This document shows, piece after piece, positions 40,720 through 42,989 of a stretch of 42,989 nucleotides of DNA. Positions within the stretch are counted from its first letter, which is position 1. The number at the start of each line of letters is the position of its first letter. This DNA is from Sporosarcina sp. FSL K6-3457 (GTDB lineage Bacteria > Bacillota > Bacilli > Bacillales_A > Planococcaceae): assembly GCF_038007285.1 (NCBI RefSeq), contig NZ_JBBOWX010000003.1, forward strand, positions 1 through 42,989, in the 5' to 3' direction. Both the position numbers and the translations under genes were made by a program. The notes under the pieces were generated by a model. That model had not been told where the DNA came from and did no database searches. It saw nothing but the letters and a program-made list of their open reading frames with translations.

Positions 40720-41181
40720 CACGCCTGTTGATTTACCAAAAAGTAACTTAATCAAACACAAAGCGCTACTGCTTTTAGGGAAGAAAGAATAGCTGGCTTG
40801 TTACTTGGATAAAAGCCGCCAAAGATACAATTTTGGCAGCTGAAGCTTTTACCATGGTCCTTCCCACTGTTATTTTAGGAAGTGGCACATTTTTATAAAA
40901 CTTGCTAAAAGTAAAGTGAGAGCACCTTATACAAAGTGCAAGAGTGCCCGAAATTGCATCTTCGGGCACTTACACTCGCTATAGAAAGTCATCTATTCTT
41001 TTCTTTCCAAGCAACTGCATTTTTCACTTGAACGTTGTAGGTGCGCGACAGGCAACTCCGGTAATAATGTAGCAAATATGTTGCCGAAAGCGAATCGGAA
41101 ATGATCTAGTGAAAAAGGTGGTTTTCAAGCCTTTACTTACCTGTGATTTATGCAATGAAATGGTTAATCAACAGACGTGTA
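40720..41181 (+). repeat. MITE-like dispersed repeat, full copy 2
   Basis: This 460-bp noncoding element is bounded by inverted ends: ACGCCTGTTGATTTACCA (40721-40738) and TGGTTAATCAACAGACGT (41161-41178), 16 of 18 complementary. The interior contains the AGTGCCCGAA/TTCGGGCACT hairpin and blocks shared with 93-733. No transposase frame is present, so it would need a transposase in trans. No clear target-site duplication is visible. It sits between the small peptide promoter and ktrD. Confidence 0.75.
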
Positions 41182-41227
41182 ATATGAATGAAGAAGATGC
41201 CGTGCATTATATACGGCATCTTTTTTG

Positions 41228-41430
41228 TCTAGCTTCGGGCGCCAGATGCTCGGAGGCTCACAGGAAGTGAGTTACACAGTCGTTGCCGCAGGACGCGGCG
41301 AACTTAGACTGTGTTCCCTGATAGCCAAACTAGCAGGGAGGGATTGAACTACATCCCTCCTACATGCGCAAAGAGCGCCGCGTCGCTAGCCTGTCTTATG
41401 CCAGTCGCATCTAAGCAGGCACCCTCCGCA
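41228..41430 (-). ncRNA. Two-hairpin dispersed RNA element, copy B
   Basis: On the plus strand hairpin 1 is CTCAC-AGGAA-GTGAG (41257-41271). The outer stem ACACAGTC/GACTGTGT (41274-41281 with 41307-41314) encloses hairpin 2 GCCGC-AGGAC-GCGGC (41285-41299). The sequence from 41249 to 41314 is nearly identical to copy A. After it, an extra hairpin-rich block of about 58 bp (about 41329-41388) separates parts that are contiguous in copy A. It lies in the gap before ktrD. Confidence 0.55.
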
Positions 41431-41535
41431 TTTCATTTATTTTTCTATTTTATTTAGTTTCTTCTTTCATTTTCACATTAACTTCTCTAAAATGGGTACA
41501 ACACCTTTGAATAGCTGAAAGGATAGGCGATACAG

Positions 41536-42885
41536 TTGAAGTTCACGCGCGAAAACTTACGCAGGTTCACACCTGCACAAATTATTGTTTTTTACTATTT
41601 TTTAGCCATTGCCTTTTCGGTTCTTTTGTTGAATCTACCAGGCGTTTATAAGCCGGGCGTTAAGATTAGCTTCATTGATAGTCTTTTTACGGCGGTTAGT
41701 GCGGTTAGTGTTACGGGGCTAACGACCATTGACATTTGGGATACGTATACGGTTTTTGGCCTATGCATGATTATGGTTGTACTCCAATTTGGTGGAATTG
41801 GCATTATGTCGATCGGTACTTTTTTTTGGTTAATCGTCAAAAAGAGAATTGGTCTGCGCGAACGTCAATTGATTATGGTCGATCATAATCAATACAGTTT
41901 AGCGGGCGTCGTTCACTTGATTAGGGAAATCGTTAAAATCATCTTTTTGATTGAAATTATAGGTAGCTTATTATTAACAGTTTATATGACGCAGTTTTAC
42001 GATACGTTTAGTGAAGCGCTGCTGAACGGTACTTTCATGGCGGTATCGGCAACGACAAATGCTGGATTTGATATTACAGGCGCATCAATGGTTCCTTATT
42101 TTAATGATTATTTTGTTCAATCCATAACGATGGTTTTGATTGTCCTTGGAGCTATCGGTTTTCCGGTTTTAATCGAAGTGAAAAGTTACTTTTCGAAAAA
42201 AGTACCTCACTTCCGTTTTTCTTTATTTACGAAAATAACGACCGTGACATTTGGCTTCTTGCTTATTTGGGGAGCCGTGATGATTTTTATATTGGAATCC
42301 TTTCATTCGTTTAAAGGGATGGCGTGGCATGAAAAAATCTTCACTGCGCTATTCCACTCAGTGTCATCGAGGTCTGCGGGATTGACTACGCATGATATCA
42401 CACACTTCAGTGAAGCAACGGATATTTTTATCAGCTCATTGATGTTTATCGGTGCATCGCCAAGCTCGGTAGGAGGCGGAATCCGGACAACGACGTTTGC
42501 GATTGCTATCCTATTTCTCATTAACTTTGCACGTGGTCATGAAGTGATCAATGTGTTTAACAGGGAAATCAAGCTGATAGATGTGTTTCGTTCGTATGCG
42601 GTTATTATCGTTGCGGTTATTATGGTTATGACGGCCTTGCTAATTTTACTCATTACAGAACCAGGTGTCCCGGCAGTTGCGCTATTATTTGAAATTACAT
42701 CTGCTTTTGGTACATGTGGTATGTCGCTAGGCATCACGTCGGATCTTTCCAGTACTGGGAAATTAATTATTATGGTATTGATGTTTATCGGGCGAGTGGG
42801 GCTTATTTCATTCCTCTATATGCTGGGAGGGAAAACGAAGAAACCACATTATCGCTTCCCGAAAGAGCGGGTGATTATTGGGTAA
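41536..42885 (+). CDS. ktrD: Potassium channel subunit KtrD
   Basis: This 449-aa membrane protein, the length of B. subtilis KtrD, belongs to the Trk/Ktr/HKT family. It has four M1-P-M2 repeats whose selectivity-filter loops are visible as SVTGLTT, TNAGFD, SRSAGLTT and GTCGMSLG; each keeps the filter glycine. It moves K+ (with Na+) when gated by KtrC, encoded in this window. The start is a TTG at 41536, following AAAGGATAG. No c-di-AMP riboswitch is recognisable in the leader. Repeats of the MITE-like family lie on both sides of the gene. Confidence 0.93.
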   Translation: MKFTRENLRRFTPAQIIVFYYFLAIAFSVLLLNLPGVYKPGVKISFIDSLFTAVSAVSVTGLTTIDIWDTYTVFGLCMIMVVLQFGGIGIMSIGTFFWLIVKKRIGLRERQLIMVDHNQYSLAGVVHLIREIVKIIFLIEIIGSLLLTVYMTQFYDTFSEALLNGTFMAVSATTNAGFDITGASMVPYFNDYFVQSITMVLIVLGAIGFPVLIEVKSYFSKKVPHFRFSLFTKITTVTFGFLLIWGAVMIFILESFHSFKGMAWHEKIFTALFHSVSSRSAGLTTHDITHFSEATDIFISSLMFIGASPSSVGGGIRTTTFAIAILFLINFARGHEVINVFNREIKLIDVFRSYAVIIVAVIMVMTALLILLITEPGVPAVALLFEITSAFGTCGMSLGITSDLSSTGKLIIMVLMFIGRVGLISFLYMLGGKTKKPHYRFPKERVIIG

Positions 42886-42901
42886 TAAACAATGGGAAAA
42901 T

Positions 42902-42989
42902 CACGTCTGTTGATTAACCAAAAAATAACTTAATCAAACACTATGCGCGCTGTGTACAGTTCTTTTGGTTCGCTTTAGATTGAACGACT
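42902..42989 (+). repeat. MITE-like dispersed repeat, copy 4 (cut by window end)
   Basis: ACGTCTGTTGATTAACCA (42904-42921), then AAAAATAACTTAATCAAACAC, matches the left end of copy 2. The sequence then diverges or runs out of the window. It lies just after ktrD. Confidence 0.6.

Noticed and set aside
40775..40969. 64-codon minus-strand frame inside the MITE-like repeat
   Set aside because: The frame has no ribosome site, is not kept in copy 1 and crosses the structural hairpins; it is chance in a noncoding repeat.
41182..41535. c-di-AMP (ydaO-type) riboswitch before ktrD
   Set aside because: Expected, since such riboswitches control potassium transporters, but the conserved blocks are not recognisable. 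The region holds the two-hairpin element instead.

Overview
The window is chromosomal DNA of a low-to-moderate GC, endospore-forming member of the Bacillales, most like Sporosarcina and its Planococcaceae relatives. This rests on recognised Bacillus-type proteins (RNase J1, RpoY, KtrC, KtrD, CcpC, DarB, YkyB, YkuV), a Spo0E-type phosphatase, a sporulation-type histidine kinase, strong AGGAGG ribosome binding sites and consensus sigma-A promoters. No database search was possible; family names come from reading the proteins.

The backbone is a scrambled, interrupted version of the B. subtilis kinD-mhqR / ykvS / ykwC / ykyB / fadH / darB / ccpC / ykuU-ykuV / ktrC-rnjA-rpoY segment. From the left: noncoding repeats (1-780); a B12-binding radical SAM protein; a PAS histidine kinase and a MarR regulator; a decayed IS200/IS605-type element (about 4757-5258); a lipoprotein, a DUF2187 protein and a Spo0E-like protein; ykwC and ykyB; a PAS-GGDEF-EAL protein with a broken GGDEF motif; fadH behind a perfect FadR-type operator; a small membrane protein; darB; and an MFS pump overlapping ccpC.

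Two large cassettes follow. At 15.0-27.0 kb is an eight-gene operon: an exported membrane protein, an ABC transporter ATPase and permease, a membrane protein with 28 Gly-Gln dipeptides, a MoxR AAA+ ATPase, a DUF58 protein and two VWA membrane proteins. It ends in five 21-bp repeats. An MFS transporter comes next. At 28.5-32.9 kb is a minus-strand spermidine/putrescine operon (regulator-potABCD). The 33-36.7 kb stretch is accessory, with a zinc-ribbon-like protein, a wHTH protein, a DUF3885 protein and small membrane proteins. It ends at a truncated, nonsense-mutated ykuU peroxiredoxin pseudogene, followed by intact ykuV, ktrC, rnjA/rpoY and ktrD.

The most notable signals are noncoding or very small. 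(1) A 23-codon gene for a strongly basic peptide (40574-40645, minus) has a perfect TTGACA-N17-TATAAT promoter and its own terminator. (2) A hairpin-pair element with AGGAY-type loops occurs three times, with compensatory stem changes and an asymmetry favouring minus-strand RNA. (3) A MITE-like repeat with 18-bp terminal inverted repeats occurs in four full or partial copies, two of them flanking ktrD. (4) Five ACTGTCAGT-type sites are spaced exactly 21 bp apart. (5) The IS200/IS605-like remnant has lost its ORF but keeps many hairpins.
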